DNA of 64,000 bases from Pinus tabuliformis (Eukaryota > Streptophyta > Pinopsida > Pinales > Pinaceae), in assembly GCA_031772625.1 (NCBI GenBank), contig CM062818.1:215071742-215135741 (forward strand), read 5' to 3'. The notes beneath the pieces are model-generated. The model did no database searches. It was not told the DNA's origin and worked only from the letters and a program-made list of their open reading frames with translations. Positions 20,040-31,302 of the stretch are shown here, piece after piece. The number at the start of each line of letters is the position of its first letter. Position 1 is the stretch's first letter. Both the position numbers and the translations under genes were made by a program.

Positions 20040-23000
20040 ATGGAAAGTCCATGCCAAGTCATTCTTGACAGCACTAACTACTTCCAATGGGTCGCCTACA
20101 TGGGAGATTTACTTAGAAGTAAAGGTCTCTTCAGAATAGCCACAGACCAAGAGAAGAAACCCAAAGATGAAGACAAGGCCGAAAAATGGGAAAATCGACA
20201 AGATCAAGCACGTGGCTTGATAGGAATGTCTGTTTCTCCCGATCTTAGATTCCACATTGCAGAAATTGAAACTCCTCATGAAGCATTAGAAAAACTTGCT
20301 AAAGTTTTTGGGATTAAAAATGAAATTAGATCCCATCAACTTGAAAATGAGCTGCTTACTTTGGATCCTAATAATTTTTCTTGCATTGAAGATTTCTTGT
20401 CAAAATTCAAGAACCTTAGATATCTCTTGGAAGGTGTTAAAGTTAAGAAAGATGATGGTAACCTTATTTATTCCATCCTCACTAAGTTAGGGCCAGCCTA
20501 CTCTGTATTTGTTTCCACTTTCCATTCTACCAGGGAAGCTTTCATTTGTCAAGGCAAAGACTACAAGCCCCCTTCCTTTGACTCCTTTTGTGATTCCTTA
20601 ATAAGAGAACAAGAAAAACTCTTACACCTTGGTCTTCTTAATCTTGGAAACTCTTCCACAAAAGCGTTAGCCGCCCAGCAGTATCCAAATTCAAAGAATC
20701 CTAAGAAGTCTTATCCTCAAAGGAATGGTCCTAAACCAACTCAGCCTCAAGATGAAAGATCATTTCAGCAATATGATAAGACCAATAAAAACAAATGGAA
20801 GAAGACTGAAAGACATTGTAACTTTTGTAATCGAGATGGCCACTTAGAATCTAAATGCTTTAAGAAGATGGAAGCCTTGGAAGCCGCAATGAAGAAACAT
20901 AACATCCATCTGGAGCCTACTTCAACTTCAACTTCCGGAACGGCATTTTCTGCATGTCATCGTCAATCATCTCAGTCTAGTTATGCATTAAATGTATCTT
21001 CTTCTTCTTCTCCTTCTCATGAGTGGCTCATTGATTCTGGAGCCTCTTGCCACATGGCCAAAAACCAAGCCATGTTTTCTTCTTTAAATGATTGTAACAC
21101 CAAAAATATATATGTTGGTGATGATAGATCTCTTAATGTTGTAGGGACTGGAACTGTTCATCTAGACAATGGTCAGTTCAATGATGTATTATGTGTTCCA
21201 AACTTATCCTGCAACCTTCTATCTGTCTATCAGATAACTCATTCAGGTGAAGGTAAAATCGTTGAATTTTCACCTCATGATGTTGTAATCAAGGATCTAA
21301 AAGATCCTAAACAGATTCTAGCTACTGGTCTTGCTGATGATTCCAAAAGGTTGTATAAGTTTCACAACTTTGGGTCATCCCATCTTCCCTCAGTATTTGT
21401 TGCTCATAATGATGAAGTGAGCAAACTTTGGCATGAGCGGTATGGTCACTTAAACTATCGCTCCCTTCAGCATCTCTGTAAAGAAAACATGGTGACAGGT
21501 CTTCCTATGGTATCTTGCAAAGATGGTGTTTGTTCCGGATGTGTACTCGGAAAACATCATCGGGACAGTTTTGACAAACGTGCCTCTTGGCACGCCTCAG
21601 CCCCTTTACAGCTTGTGCACAGTGATTTATGTGGTCCTCTTCCTGTTGCTTCATTCTCTGGCTGCAAGTACTTCTTAACTTTCATTGATGATTTCTCTAG
21701 ACGCACTTGGGTATACTTCTTAAAACTCAAGAGCGAAGTATTTACCACCTTTTTGGCCTTCAAAGCATTCGTTGAAAAACAATCTGGACATCAAATTCTT
21801 AAGCTAAGAACTGATAATGGTGGAGAATATGTTAAAAATGCATTCATCACCTTTTGCACCGAAAATGGCATTCAAATGCAACATACTGTTCCATACACTC
21901 CACAACAAAATGGTGTAGCTGAAAGGAAAAATCGCACTTTAAAGGAAATGGCTAATTGTATGCTGCAATCTAAAGGACTCAGTCTTAGTTTTTGGGCCGA
22001 AGCAATTAATTGTGCAAATTATATAATCAATCGCACTCCTACTAAGGTTCTAGAGAATATCACTCCAGAAGAAGCTTGGAGTTCCATTAAACCAGATGTA
22101 AGTCACTTTCGTGTGTTTGGAAGTGAAGCATGGGCCCATATTCCAGATGAAAAGCATAAAGCCTTAGAACCTAAGAGTGAGAAATGTACTTTTGTTGGAT
22201 ATTCTGAAGATGTAAAAGGCTATAGACTTATTCCATTTAAGTCCAAAAATGTTATCATTAGAAGAGATGTAAAATTTGATGAAAATAAATCGGCCTGCGA
22301 GCCTAGTCCGGCGGATGTGCCACCTCTTCCCATCTCTTCTATCTTTGAGAACATTTCTTCTTCTGATGATGAAAGCGAGGATGATAATCCTTCCCCACCT
22401 TCTCAGGATCCTCAACTTCCAAGATGGGTCCGTGCTACTCGGGATGCAGCAGGTGAGCTTGCCGGTGATCCTACAGATCAGCGACGTACACGTTCTCAGT
22501 TTGAAAGAGCCTCTTCTTTACTGGCTCAAGCTCCAGTGAATCATGATCCTGACACTTTTGCAGAAGCTTCAGGCCATCCACATTGGGAAACAGCTATGAA
22601 TGAAGAATATCATTCATTGATTACAAATGATACATGGGATCTTGTTCCTCTACCAAAGGGACGCAAACTTGTTAGATGCAAATGGGTTTACAGAACCAAG
22701 TATGGACCAGATGGGAAAGTTAACAAACATAAAGCTCGTCTAGTTGCTAAGGGCTTTTCACAGGTTGAAGGCATTGACTACACTGAAACCTTCTCTCCAG
22801 TTGCCAAAATGAACTCTATCCGCCTTGTTCTTTCCCTTGCTGCCTCTTTAAAATGGAAGTACATCAAATGGATGTTAAATCTGCCTTCTTGCATGGGGAC
22901 TTGCAGGAAGAAATCTATATGGAACAACCCATTGGCTTCATACAAACAGACTCCAGCCTCGTTTGTCGCCTTAAGAAATCCCTTTATGGCCTCAAGCAAG

Positions 23001-24081
23001 CTCCTCGAGCTTGGTATGCCAAAATGGATAGCTTTCTTTTAGAATCTGGCTTTTCTAGGTGTCATTCTGACAATACTATCTACACCAAGAAAGTGGGCAA
23101 CTCTCTCATCATCCTTGTTCTTTATGTTGATGATCTTATTCTTACTGGTAGTGATCCCAACCTTATAAACCATGTGAAGTCCAGCCTTAAAAAGAAATTT
23201 GAAATGACAGACTTAGGACACTTACACTATTTTCTCGGTCTTCAAGTCTTGCAATCCCAAGAGGGTATTTTCCTTTCCCAGTCCAAGTATGCTTGTGATA
23301 TTCTTCGTCATTTTCACATGGAAGACTGTAAGCCAGCCCCTTCTCCCTTTCAGTCTGGAGTCAAACTTTCAGTCTCTTGTACTTCTCCCGAAGTTGATGC
23401 TACCTTATACCGTCAACTTGTCGGAAAACTCTTGTATTTAACCCATACTCGTCCTGATCTTTCCTTTGCTGTTGGCCTTGTTGCTCGTTTTATGCAAAAC
23501 CCCCGTGAAAGTCATTGGAAAGCAGCTAAAAGAATACTTCGTTATGTTCGAGGTACAATACAGTTTGGGATTCATTACAGTGCCAAAGCAGCTCCTCTGT
23601 TAGTTGGTTTCACTGATTCTGATTGGGCTGGTGACCTTGATGATCGGAAGTCTACTGCCGGTTATGTCTTCACTCTTGGTTCAGGACCTATTACATGGGC
23701 TTGTAAGAAACAGGCTGCCATTTCTCTTTCGTCAGCAGAAGCAGAGTATCGTGGTGCCGTGGAAGCTAGTAAGGAAGCCTTGTGGCTTCGTCAGATCCTA
23801 TCAGAGTTTGGCTTTGAGCAGCAGCATCCAACCACACTTTGGTGTGATAATCAAAGTGCCATTCAGCTATGCAAAGATCCAGTCCAGCATCAGCGCAGCA
23901 AACACATTGAACTACACATGCACTTCATCAGAAAGCTCATTCTGACCATGTTCTTGAAGTGCAATATTGTCCAACGGATGATCAGGTTGCAGACATCTTC
24001 ACAAAGGCTCTCACAGAGGCGAAGTTCACTAAACTTCGATATATGCTTGGAGTTCAGGAAGTTGTCACTAAGGGGGGATAG
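20040..24081 (+). pseudogene. Copia-2 gag-pol polyprotein (two frameshifts)
   Basis: ATG 20040 opens a 1000-codon frame. It contains the gag domain (residues about 1-250), the zinc knuckle CX2CX4HX4C (260-273), protease 'DSGAS' (from residue 332), GAG-pre-integrase ('LWHERYGHLNY'), integrase ('HSDLCGP', 'TDNGGEY', 'TPQQNGVAERKN') and the start of RT. One base is missing after 22856. RT then continues in the next frame ('EVHQMDVKSAFLHGD', 'YVDD' at 23123-23134), followed by RNase H ('DSDWAGD', 'SSAEAEYRG'). A second shift near 23931-23934 moves the C-terminal 'VADIFTKALTE' segment to the frame ending at TAG 24079. Catalytic residues of protease, integrase and RT look intact. Single-base sequencing errors are an alternative to real frameshifts. 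Confidence 0.95.
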
Positions 24082-24153
24082 GCTCTAGTGCCTCCTTCCT
24101 TCTCCTATTGTGTCATATTTGTAAATCCTTCAATCCTATCCCAAGTTGTTCTT

Positions 24154-24161
24154 AAGGGGGA
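24154..24161 (+). promoter_or_regulatory. Copia-2 polypurine tract
   Basis: 'aaggggga' lies immediately before the 3' LTR (24162). A second similar purine run lies at 24070-24078, at the end of pol. Confidence 0.85.
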
Positions 24162-24589
24162 TGTTAGGATATTCCGACACATAGGATATAGTTAAGTTCA
24201 ACTTGGTCTAGTATAGAGTTAGGTTAGAGTTAGGTAAAGTGTGTTTCTTTACCGTTGTACATTTTGTAACTTACAATCCGACGGTCACGATATGTAGTGA
24301 TCCGACGGTTCACTCTCACCTCGGTATTACCGACACTTGATCCGTGGCTTGACACCCGATTGGTCCATGAGTTCTATTTAAAGCGCATGGAGGGTCATTG
24401 TTCGGGTAATCCGTGCATGAGAGAAGCTTATGTAAATTTTCATTCTTTGATTAATAAATTGTCTGTACCCACGTTGGGACAGGCCGTGGACTGTTTCCCT
24501 CCTTGCACTCTGAGGGTTTTAACCACGTCAAAAATACTGGTGTATTGATTTGAGATCTGGTTGTGAGCGGTGTCCTGTAAATTCCTACA
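24162..24589 (+). repeat. Copia-2 3' LTR with a 28-bp deletion
   Basis: Identical by eye to the 5' LTR except that 28 bp are missing between 'ggtgtcc' and 'tgtaaattcc'. Both deletion ends share 'cct', which suggests slippage or microhomology repair after, or during, reverse transcription. Confidence 0.95.
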
Positions 24590-24669
24590 TTTTCTAGCCC
24601 AAAGTGGTTTGTGGTTACCTCTGTAGTACTTTTCTCAGCCTAAAGGGAATTTACAGAGTGATAACATAG

Positions 24670-24687
24670 TGGCACCATTGCTAGGGA
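24670..24687 (+). promoter_or_regulatory. Gypsy-A primer-binding site (mutated tRNA-Asp type)
   Basis: 'tggcaccattgctaggga' matches the known gypsy PBS TGGCGCCGTTGCCGGGGA except at a few positions. Most differences are CG-to-CA or C-to-T changes, as expected from deamination of methylated cytosine. It starts three bases after the LTR end 'ataaca'. Confidence 0.65.
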
Positions 24688-24806
24688 TTGAAAGTTTAAA
24701 TTATCCTGGGAAGTTTCATGTCTAAAATGTACATCATAAGCTAAATTGTAAATATTCTTTTGATTTTTAGAAAAATTTTGTTGCATGCATCCTTTTGTGA
24801 GAAGAT

Positions 24807-26640
24807 ATGGCTTCTAGAAGGTTCACTAGGCAGAACCCTGACCCAAATCCTCCTGTATTGGTTTATGATCTTGAAAAACTCCTCAAGAAGGAGAGAGTGG
24901 TGCTGGAAAGCCAAGCTAGCTACCATCTTATTAGGAAATATTCTTCCTCACCCAAAATTTCTTATGAAATATCATTGTTTAGGATGAGGTCTTATTCTAG
25001 TATCCCCAAAATTATAGCAGATCCAGAGAATTTGAGTTCTTGTGTATCAGCCTCAAGAAATGAGTTTAGTTAGAATATCATCCAATAGTTCAGTAAACTT
25101 AGAGGTCTAGTTGAAAAAGTTTAGAAAGATACTGAAAACAAAGTCCTATCTCAGAGAAATATCCCTATACCATCTATTTCCATTGCTGCCTCTATTTTGA
25201 CTCCAATGAAAAAGCCTTCATCTTTAGTTTCGACTTTCATTCACCCAGTTCTTCCGTCTTCTACTGTTGTTGTCACACTGCGTGTCAGTCACCAAACTAC
25301 TCAAATAGTAGTTATGGAAGCAAGGTGTTCTCCTTTCGTGTTTCCTACTCAACTTCATGATTTACCTCTTAATTATGGGCAGAGGCTTTCACATTATGAT
25401 GGCATGGGATAAATCACTGCTAAGCAGCATGTTGACAAGGTTAGTGATTTTGTGGATTTGGAGGAAGTAGACTATGATGATGTTAAAATTAGATTATTTT
25501 CTCAGAGTTTTTGGTGATGTCAAGAAATGATTCAGTATTTCTCAACTAGGAGCCTTTGCAAATTATCAAGAGTTAGAAGATGCTTTCCTTGCAAGGTGGG
25601 GTGAAAATAAGAATCATTTTTGGATCTTGGCTGAGTATCATAACTTGAAAAGACAGTTCAAAGAATCTATTCAAGACTTTTCTGCAAGGTTCAACAAACT
25701 GTACAATTCAATTCCTACAAAGATTAAGCCTCCTATTAGGTTGGCCTTACTACATTATCTAGATGCTTTTGACCCTGAAATGGCTTATCAGCTCAGAGAA
25801 AGAAATCTAGTAACATTAGAGGACATGAAAAATAATGTAGTCAGTGTGGAGGCTAATCCGGTAGCGAAAATGTCTAAGTTGAAATCTGAGAAAAGTATCA
25901 TCATAAAGGAGGATCTTGCCACTTCCTCAAATGATAAATTTGAAACATTGGTTAAGACAATTTAGAAGATATCCCTGGATGACTGGACAATAATCTAAGA
26001 GACCTAGATTGGTGCACAAAATAGAAATCCTGGTTTCCGAAGGTAGCCACAGTTTCTTAACAAACCTCAGGAGAAGAAAGATCCATAACAGTCACAGTAG
26101 TAGATAATACCGCAGTTCCAACAAAATTTTTCTCAAGATCAATATGAGGAAGATGAGCAAACTCCCGAAGATCAGATTTTATTTTTTGATGATGGGCAAC
26201 AGGAGGTGTATTTGACCAAAGACGATCAAGAATATGAAAATCTTGAAAACTTTGAAGCAGAAGAGGAAGAACTATTGTTATCTTATTCCCAAAATGATGC
26301 ATTAATGATTGAGTCAGAGGAATATATAAAGGGTTTTCAGAATGCTATAATGCAAGTGCAACATCAATATAATTTGAGAAATAGGATTTTGGGAGGTAAT
26401 GAAACAATGAAGGATGCATCAATCAACAATGAAACAAGAAAAGAAATGCCTGCCAATGGTGTTAAAAATATTATCCTCAGTACAAATGCTGAGAAGAAAG
26501 ATATTCCTAGCACAAGTGCTCCAACGAAGGATCCTCCTGTCATTATTTTGCAGCAGAAAGACAAAATACCCAAATACAAAGAAGTTGCAGAAAAGGAGGA
26601 TGTTGTTCACAAGGAGACATAAAAGGTAACAAGTCTATTT
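24807..26640 (+). pseudogene. Gypsy-A gag (decayed)
   Basis: ATG 24807 ('MASRRFTRQNPDPNPPVL') opens the frame. Stops follow at 25071 and soon after, then a shift near 25510-25620 to the frame of 25627-25965. That part contains the retrotransposon-gag core ('AEYHNLKRQF', 'FSARFNKLYNSIP', 'YLDAFDPEMAYQL'). After several more TAG stops an acidic region (26206-26622) with 'EYENLENFEAEEEELLL' leads into the protease. I see no CCHC zinc knuckle in what remains. The product would have been the capsid of a gypsy element; it is non-functional. Confidence 0.75.
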
Positions 26641-26957
26641 AATCTCGAAGCTAAAGTTGCTAAGTTGAAGATTTATATCCCTCTTGGTTAATTAGTAAGA
26701 AATGATCAATATAGATTTCATATTTTAAAGGCACTTAAGTGGATAAAACCCGGATACAATAAATATAGTAGATGATCATCCAACAATCATCTTTGGGTCA
26801 AAAATTGAGGATAAAACGCAGGATGGTGATGTTCCTCCCTTTTATGTGAGTTTGAATGTACATGAAAAAATCCTACGCAATGCTACATTGGACTATAGGG
26901 CATCACATATTTTGATGCCTAAGGTGATCATGGAGAGTTTGGGGTTAGACATTACAC
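26641..26957 (+). pseudogene. Gypsy-A protease, N-terminal part
   Basis: Fragments such as 'LVRNDQYRFHILKALKWIK' and 'LPKVIMESLGLD'-like text (with shifts and stops) identify a retropepsin-like domain. The active site, normally D-[ST]-G-A, reads D-Y-R-A at 26891-26902, so it would be inactive. The frame stops at 26957, where the gag-only element is inserted with duplication of 'tacac'. The frame resumes at 31303. Confidence 0.65.
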
Positions 26958-28071
26958 TATTGGAATTTCTAAGTTTAACCTGTTAGAAATTCTTCCTATA
27001 CTATCTAGTTTATTTCTTCCTACTTGTTTAATTACTTAACAAGTTATTTACCATGTAAATACTAGAAATAAACACAAGTACAATATCAACATCTACAGAT
27101 CATCAACTAAAGGAAAACAAACACACAAGTGACACCGTTATTTTTGGACCAATGTCCTCGGAAAAACCCAATGCAGGAAAATTGATGCAGCTATTCAGAG
27201 GGTTTTATTATTATGCAGTTTTCAGAATACAGCGAGGGTGCCCGAAATGGCTCACCCAACAGATAATTCCCTCAGAAATAGTACTCCTCCTCGCAGACAA
27301 ATATTCTAGTTGATAAATCACTCGATGAATGATCCCACAACAACAATTGCATCTTTCACTGCTCTACGCCACTCTAATAGGGACTGCGTCACCCTATCCA
27401 ACTCACCAGCTCCGAGTCTGTCCCATGAAATCCTCCCAGTACTTCCTCTTCACCCTGCTTCATCTTTGCTAGCCTTTGCGTCAACTTTTGGAGCTTCTGC
27501 GGCAACCCCTAGACACCCTCTGTCTCACACACTAGCCTATCGTGGCTTTACATAACTCCTGGATGCCTTTGCTTAGCCTCCAGCTACCTCTCCGTCAACC
27601 TCTACGGGCTCTACATTGTCTCTCTCGTACAAACTTTTCCTTTCTTCTATGTATTCACTGCCCCTCACTGCTGATCACTGATTCTATCCCTCTTAGAAAA
27701 CCCTGCTCTAGAGAATAGAATGACTGATCACTCTCGTATATTCTCCAACTAACCATCAAGCCTCCTCTTATACTTTTCTCGTTGGTCCATCGACGGTTGA
27801 GATTAAATCTCTAATCAACGGCTAAGATTAGATTTGGCTTGATCCATGACTTTTGGACCCTTCTAACCTAGTTTTATATTAATGGCCATTAATATTTTAT
27901 TTTTCCTAAGTTTAGACATAGGAACTCCATTAAAAATATTAATTATTTTAATATCACCCAAACTGGTTAGTATCTGCCCAAACCATTTCTGGGACCTGGA
28001 GATCTCATGTGATTTAGCCTCTCCACCAATTTTCATAACTAGACCACATCTGATGCTACCTGAAATCAACA
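26958..28071 (-). repeat. 3' LTR of the gag-only element
   Basis: Matches the LTR at 30209-31297 along its length ('ggaatttctaagtttaacc', 'cttgtttaattacttaac', 'gttatttttggaccaatgtc'). The first dinucleotide (plus strand) is TA instead of TG. The PPT (minus, 'gcaaagagggag') abuts it at 28072-28083. Confidence 0.9.
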
Positions 28072-28689
28072 CTCCCTCTTTGCGAGGATTGTGCTCTAGT
28101 AATACTCCTCACTTAGTATCACCATGATCATCCAACATCAGTCCCTGTGCTGATTCTAGGCTTCCTCGCCCAACATCCTCTATATTGTTGCATCCTGTAC
28201 TACTGCCCATGGCCCTGCCATTGCCACTGCTGCATTCATACGACAACTCCCTCTGCATCCATGTTGCTACTGGCCTATACATCCAGCACTACATCTACAT
28301 TGCATCCCCTTCTCCTCATGCTGCATCATGCTACCATATACTGCAACTGCAGTATAACCCAGTTACTGAGAAGTCAGTAATTGATCCTTCCAACTATGAC
28401 ATCCCTTTTAGGCTAAAAACACTCCCGATTCTGAAGCTCCCTCTGTCGCTGACAAGTGCTCCCTCTACTGGCCTTTGCACTATTGCAACAACTCCTTGCA
28501 TCTTGCACCATTGCACAACTCTTTGTGCCATCCTTCACTGGTGCAACACTCCCGTGCCTCTCACACTATTGTAGCCTGCTAGTCTCATGCTGTCCAGGAC
28601 TCCTACATTGTAGCACTCTATGTCGCTTCATCTGCATCTGTCTCTATCGCTATAGCTAGTCCTGTGACTCGCCTTTGGGGCTCCCGTAG
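28072..28689 (-). other. Non-coding 3' internal region of the gag-only element
   Basis: C/T-rich on the plus strand (A/G-rich on the coding strand), with no pol motif. Plus-strand ORFs of 77-129 codons here are compositional and are not supported. Confidence 0.65.
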
Positions 28690-29850
28690 CAAGGTATAAT
28701 CCAAGAGGTTGGGTACTTCAAGGATCCTGCCCCTCATCATCTGTAGTCCTCCTGACTACAGCTCGATGTCTCCCCACTTCTTCTCAAGTGTCACATGAGC
28801 ACTCATGGCACAATCGTCATCTTCCTCAACTTCTTTCTCTGCCCTCACTAGTGCCACCTTGGTCTCAAAAGCCTCTCCCTTGCTCTTCTTCCTCAGATAC
28901 TAGTTCGTAAAATGACCCAGTTCCCCACAATGGAAGCACTTAACCTTGGAGAGGTCCTTCTTCTCCTGCTTTCTCACAAATGCTAAATATTCATCCTCTT
29001 CTTCCTCCTTCTTGATCCTGACCCCTTTACCACTACTATCCACCTTGGTCAGTTGTCTGATCTCTTCTTGACGAAGAGCGCCCATAGTTCTTCCCAATCT
29101 AGAAACTTCGACCTGCCCAGTATGCTCTGGACAAACACTTCCCAATCCTCGGAAACTACATTTAGTGTGGTCCTCACCAACATCTCATCATCTGGTGTGC
29201 CCCATATGGAAGTCAACTGGTTCCAGATCTCCTTTAATCGACTAAGGAAGATATCTATATGCTCTCCCTTCTACATCTGGTATGACCGCAAATTATTTTC
29301 AAGTAACATCTTCCTCTGCACGGAAGTATGTTGGTAAAATTTCTTCAGGGCCTCCCACATCTCATTTTATGTATCCTTTTTAGCAATATCTGACACCACA
29401 TGATTCTTGACCCCATCAAGGATGATGCACTTTTCCCTGGCCATTACCTCCTTGTACTTCTAATTTTCAGTTGGGTCAACTGGGATCGCCGTTGTTTTCA
29501 AGGCAGAGTCCTTAATGGGATAATCTATTTAGAATGGACAAGATCTTGGACTTCCAAACCACAAAGTTAGATGCTCCATCTAGCCTATCTTGATCTCTCA
29601 GCCCATTCACGGCCATCTCACTACTCTTATTTTGACTCCTCCAGTCTCTCAACTTCCTATCTGGAAGTTCTTGGTTTGACTCTCTGCAAGTCTCAATTTC
29701 CATTCTGGAAATCCTCCTTCCAATGTCGAGTTGCCCCACTCCAATCGTTTGTGCAATTGCACCATTGATCTTGATTCGTTGGCTAGAAATCCACCTTGGT
29801 AGCAACTCCCTCCACCTTGGTCTTGCCTTGTTAGGTATTGTTCTTACCAC
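28690..29850 (-). pseudogene. Gag (UBN2-type) of the non-autonomous element
   Basis: The minus strand reads, over three frames and with several stops, 'LDGASNFVVWKSKILSIL' (typical start of copia gag), 'WEALKKFYQHTSVQRKMLL', 'IDIFLSRLKEIWNQLTSIW' and 'PDDEMLVRTTLNVVSEDW'. A knuckle-like CFHCGELGHFTN follows at 28938-28899, with the last Cys lost. This is the capsid/nucleocapsid of a copia-like element. An acidic tail follows, then no pol. The Met at 29850 is the first in-frame start, but the true start may lie further up. Confidence 0.8.
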
Positions 29851-30196
29851 AGTACCCCACTAGCCTCGTTCCACAATTTACCCACAGCCTCCTATGCCCC
29901 AACAACTGAAGGATTAAGCCACTTGGCTATGCACAATCCCGACATCAGAAAATTAGCTCCCTCAACCAACTCCGTCATCCCTCTTGGCCTCTCTGTGGCT
30001 CTGTGTGAGCCTAATTCTGCCTCACTTAGCCTCTGCATTGGCCTCTCTCTGGTCCAAACTGATGACACAATCCCTCTACGTCACTCCTTCCTCTATCGCC
30101 TTCTGCAAGGATCAAATTTGTCACTTGGGACAGCTGAATCTATTGCAAATTCTTTGCTTAACTGATGCCTTCAGTTTTCTTGTGATCTACAACCAT

Positions 30197-30208
30197 GCTC
30201 TGATACCA
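30197..30208 (-). promoter_or_regulatory. PBS of the gag-only element
   Basis: The minus strand reads TGGTATCAGAGC directly after the LTR ending ...CAACA. It is the same initiator tRNA-Met site as Copia-1 and Copia-2, which supports mobilisation by copia enzymes. Confidence 0.93.
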
Positions 30209-31297
30209 TGTTGGAATTTCTAAGTTTAACCCTTTAGAAATTCTTATTGTACTATTTGGTTTATTTCTTCCTACTTGTTTAATTACTTAACAAGTTATTT
30301 ACCATGTAAATACTGAAAATAAGCATAAGTATAGTGTCAACATCTAGAGATCATCAACTAAAGGAAAACAAGCACACAAGTGACATCGTTATTTTTGGAC
30401 CAATGTCACCGGAAAAACCCAATGCGTGAAAATTGGTGAAGCTATTAAGAGGGTTTTATTATTATGTAGTTTTCAGAATACAACTAGGGTGTTAGAAATG
30501 GATCACCCAACAGAGAATGCCGTAGACAGTAGTACCCCTCCTCAGAGATAGATATTTCGGCTAATAAATCATCAAATGAACGATCCCACAACAACATTTG
30601 CATCTTCCACTACTCTGCATCACTCTGATAGGGACTACATCACCCTATCCATCTCACTAGATCCTAGTCTGTCCCACAAAATCCTCCCAACACTTCCTCT
30701 TGGCCCTGTGTCAACATCTGGAGCTTCTGCATCAGCCCCTAGGCCCTCTATGTCTCACACGCTGACCTCTCCTGGCTCTGCGTAGCTCCTAGCTACCTCT
30801 GCATAGCCTCCAGCTACCTCTCCGTTAACCTCTCCGGGCTCTGCATTGTCTCTCTAGTACCAAATTAGCCTCTCTGTGATGTATTCACTACCCCTCACTG
30901 CTAGTCACTGATTCTATCTCTCTTAGCAAACCCCACTCTAGAGAATAGAATGACTGGTCACTCTGGTGTATTCTCCAACTGACCCTCAAGCCTCTTCCTA
31001 TACTTTTCTCGTTGGTTCATCAATGGTAGAGATTAAATCTCTAATCAATGTCTAAGATTACGGCTTGATCCATGACTTTTGGACCCTTCTAACCTAGTTT
31101 TATATTAATACCCATTAATATTTTATTTTTCCTAAGTTTAGACTTAGGAACTCCATTAACAATATTAATTATTTTAATATCTCCAAAACTGTTTAGAATC
31201 TACCCAAACCATTTCTGGGTCTTGGAGATCTCATGCGCTTTAGCCTCTCCACCAATTTTCATGGCTATACCACATCTGATGCTACCCCAAATTGACA
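30209..31297 (-). repeat. 5' LTR of the gag-only element
   Basis: Begins TG at 30209 (plus-strand view) and ends 'attgaca' at 31297, followed by the TSD 'tacac'. The transcription direction is minus, as the PBS lies at its low-coordinate side. Confidence 0.9.
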
Positions 31298-31302
31298 TAC
31301 AC

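Larger units (their letters stand above)
18627..24589 (+). mobile_element. Copia-2: young full-length Ty1/copia LTR retrotransposon
   Basis: The element is 5963 bp, flanked by the perfect target duplication 'ttttc' (18622-18626 and 24590-24594). The LTRs are 456 bp (18627-19082) and 428 bp (24162-24589). They read as identical apart from one 28-bp deletion in the 3' LTR, so the insertion is recent. A tRNA-Met PBS, a leader of about 950 bp, a gag-pol frame with copia order and a PPT are all present. Only two single-site frameshifts, and no in-frame stop, break the polyprotein. It appears to have inserted in the LTR of Gypsy-A. Confidence 0.97.
26958..31297 (-). mobile_element. Gag-only LTR retrotransposon (copia-type, non-autonomous), nested in Gypsy-A
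   Basis: The element is 4340 bp on the minus strand. The 5' LTR is 31297-30209, the PBS 30208-30197, a gag-like ORF about 29850-28690, the PPT about 28085-28072 and the 3' LTR 28071-26958. The target duplication 'tacac' is present on both sides (26953-26957 and 31298-31302). Removing the element rejoins the Gypsy-A protease in frame, confirming the ends. The LTRs are about 1.1 kb and differ by many substitutions and indels, so it is older than Copia-2. No protease, integrase or RT is seen, so movement would have needed proteins in trans. It resembles the gag-only class of plant non-autonomous elements. Confidence 0.88.

Noticed and set aside
22856..22857. Programmed frameshift in Copia-2 pol
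   Set aside because: The site (after a TGG) is in the middle of RT and lacks a slippery heptamer. A one-base deletion or a sequencing error is simpler.
28147..28659. Plus-strand ORFs rich in Leu, Ser, Thr and Cys
   Set aside because: They lie in the non-coding 3' region of the minus-strand gag-only element and reflect its C/T-rich strand.
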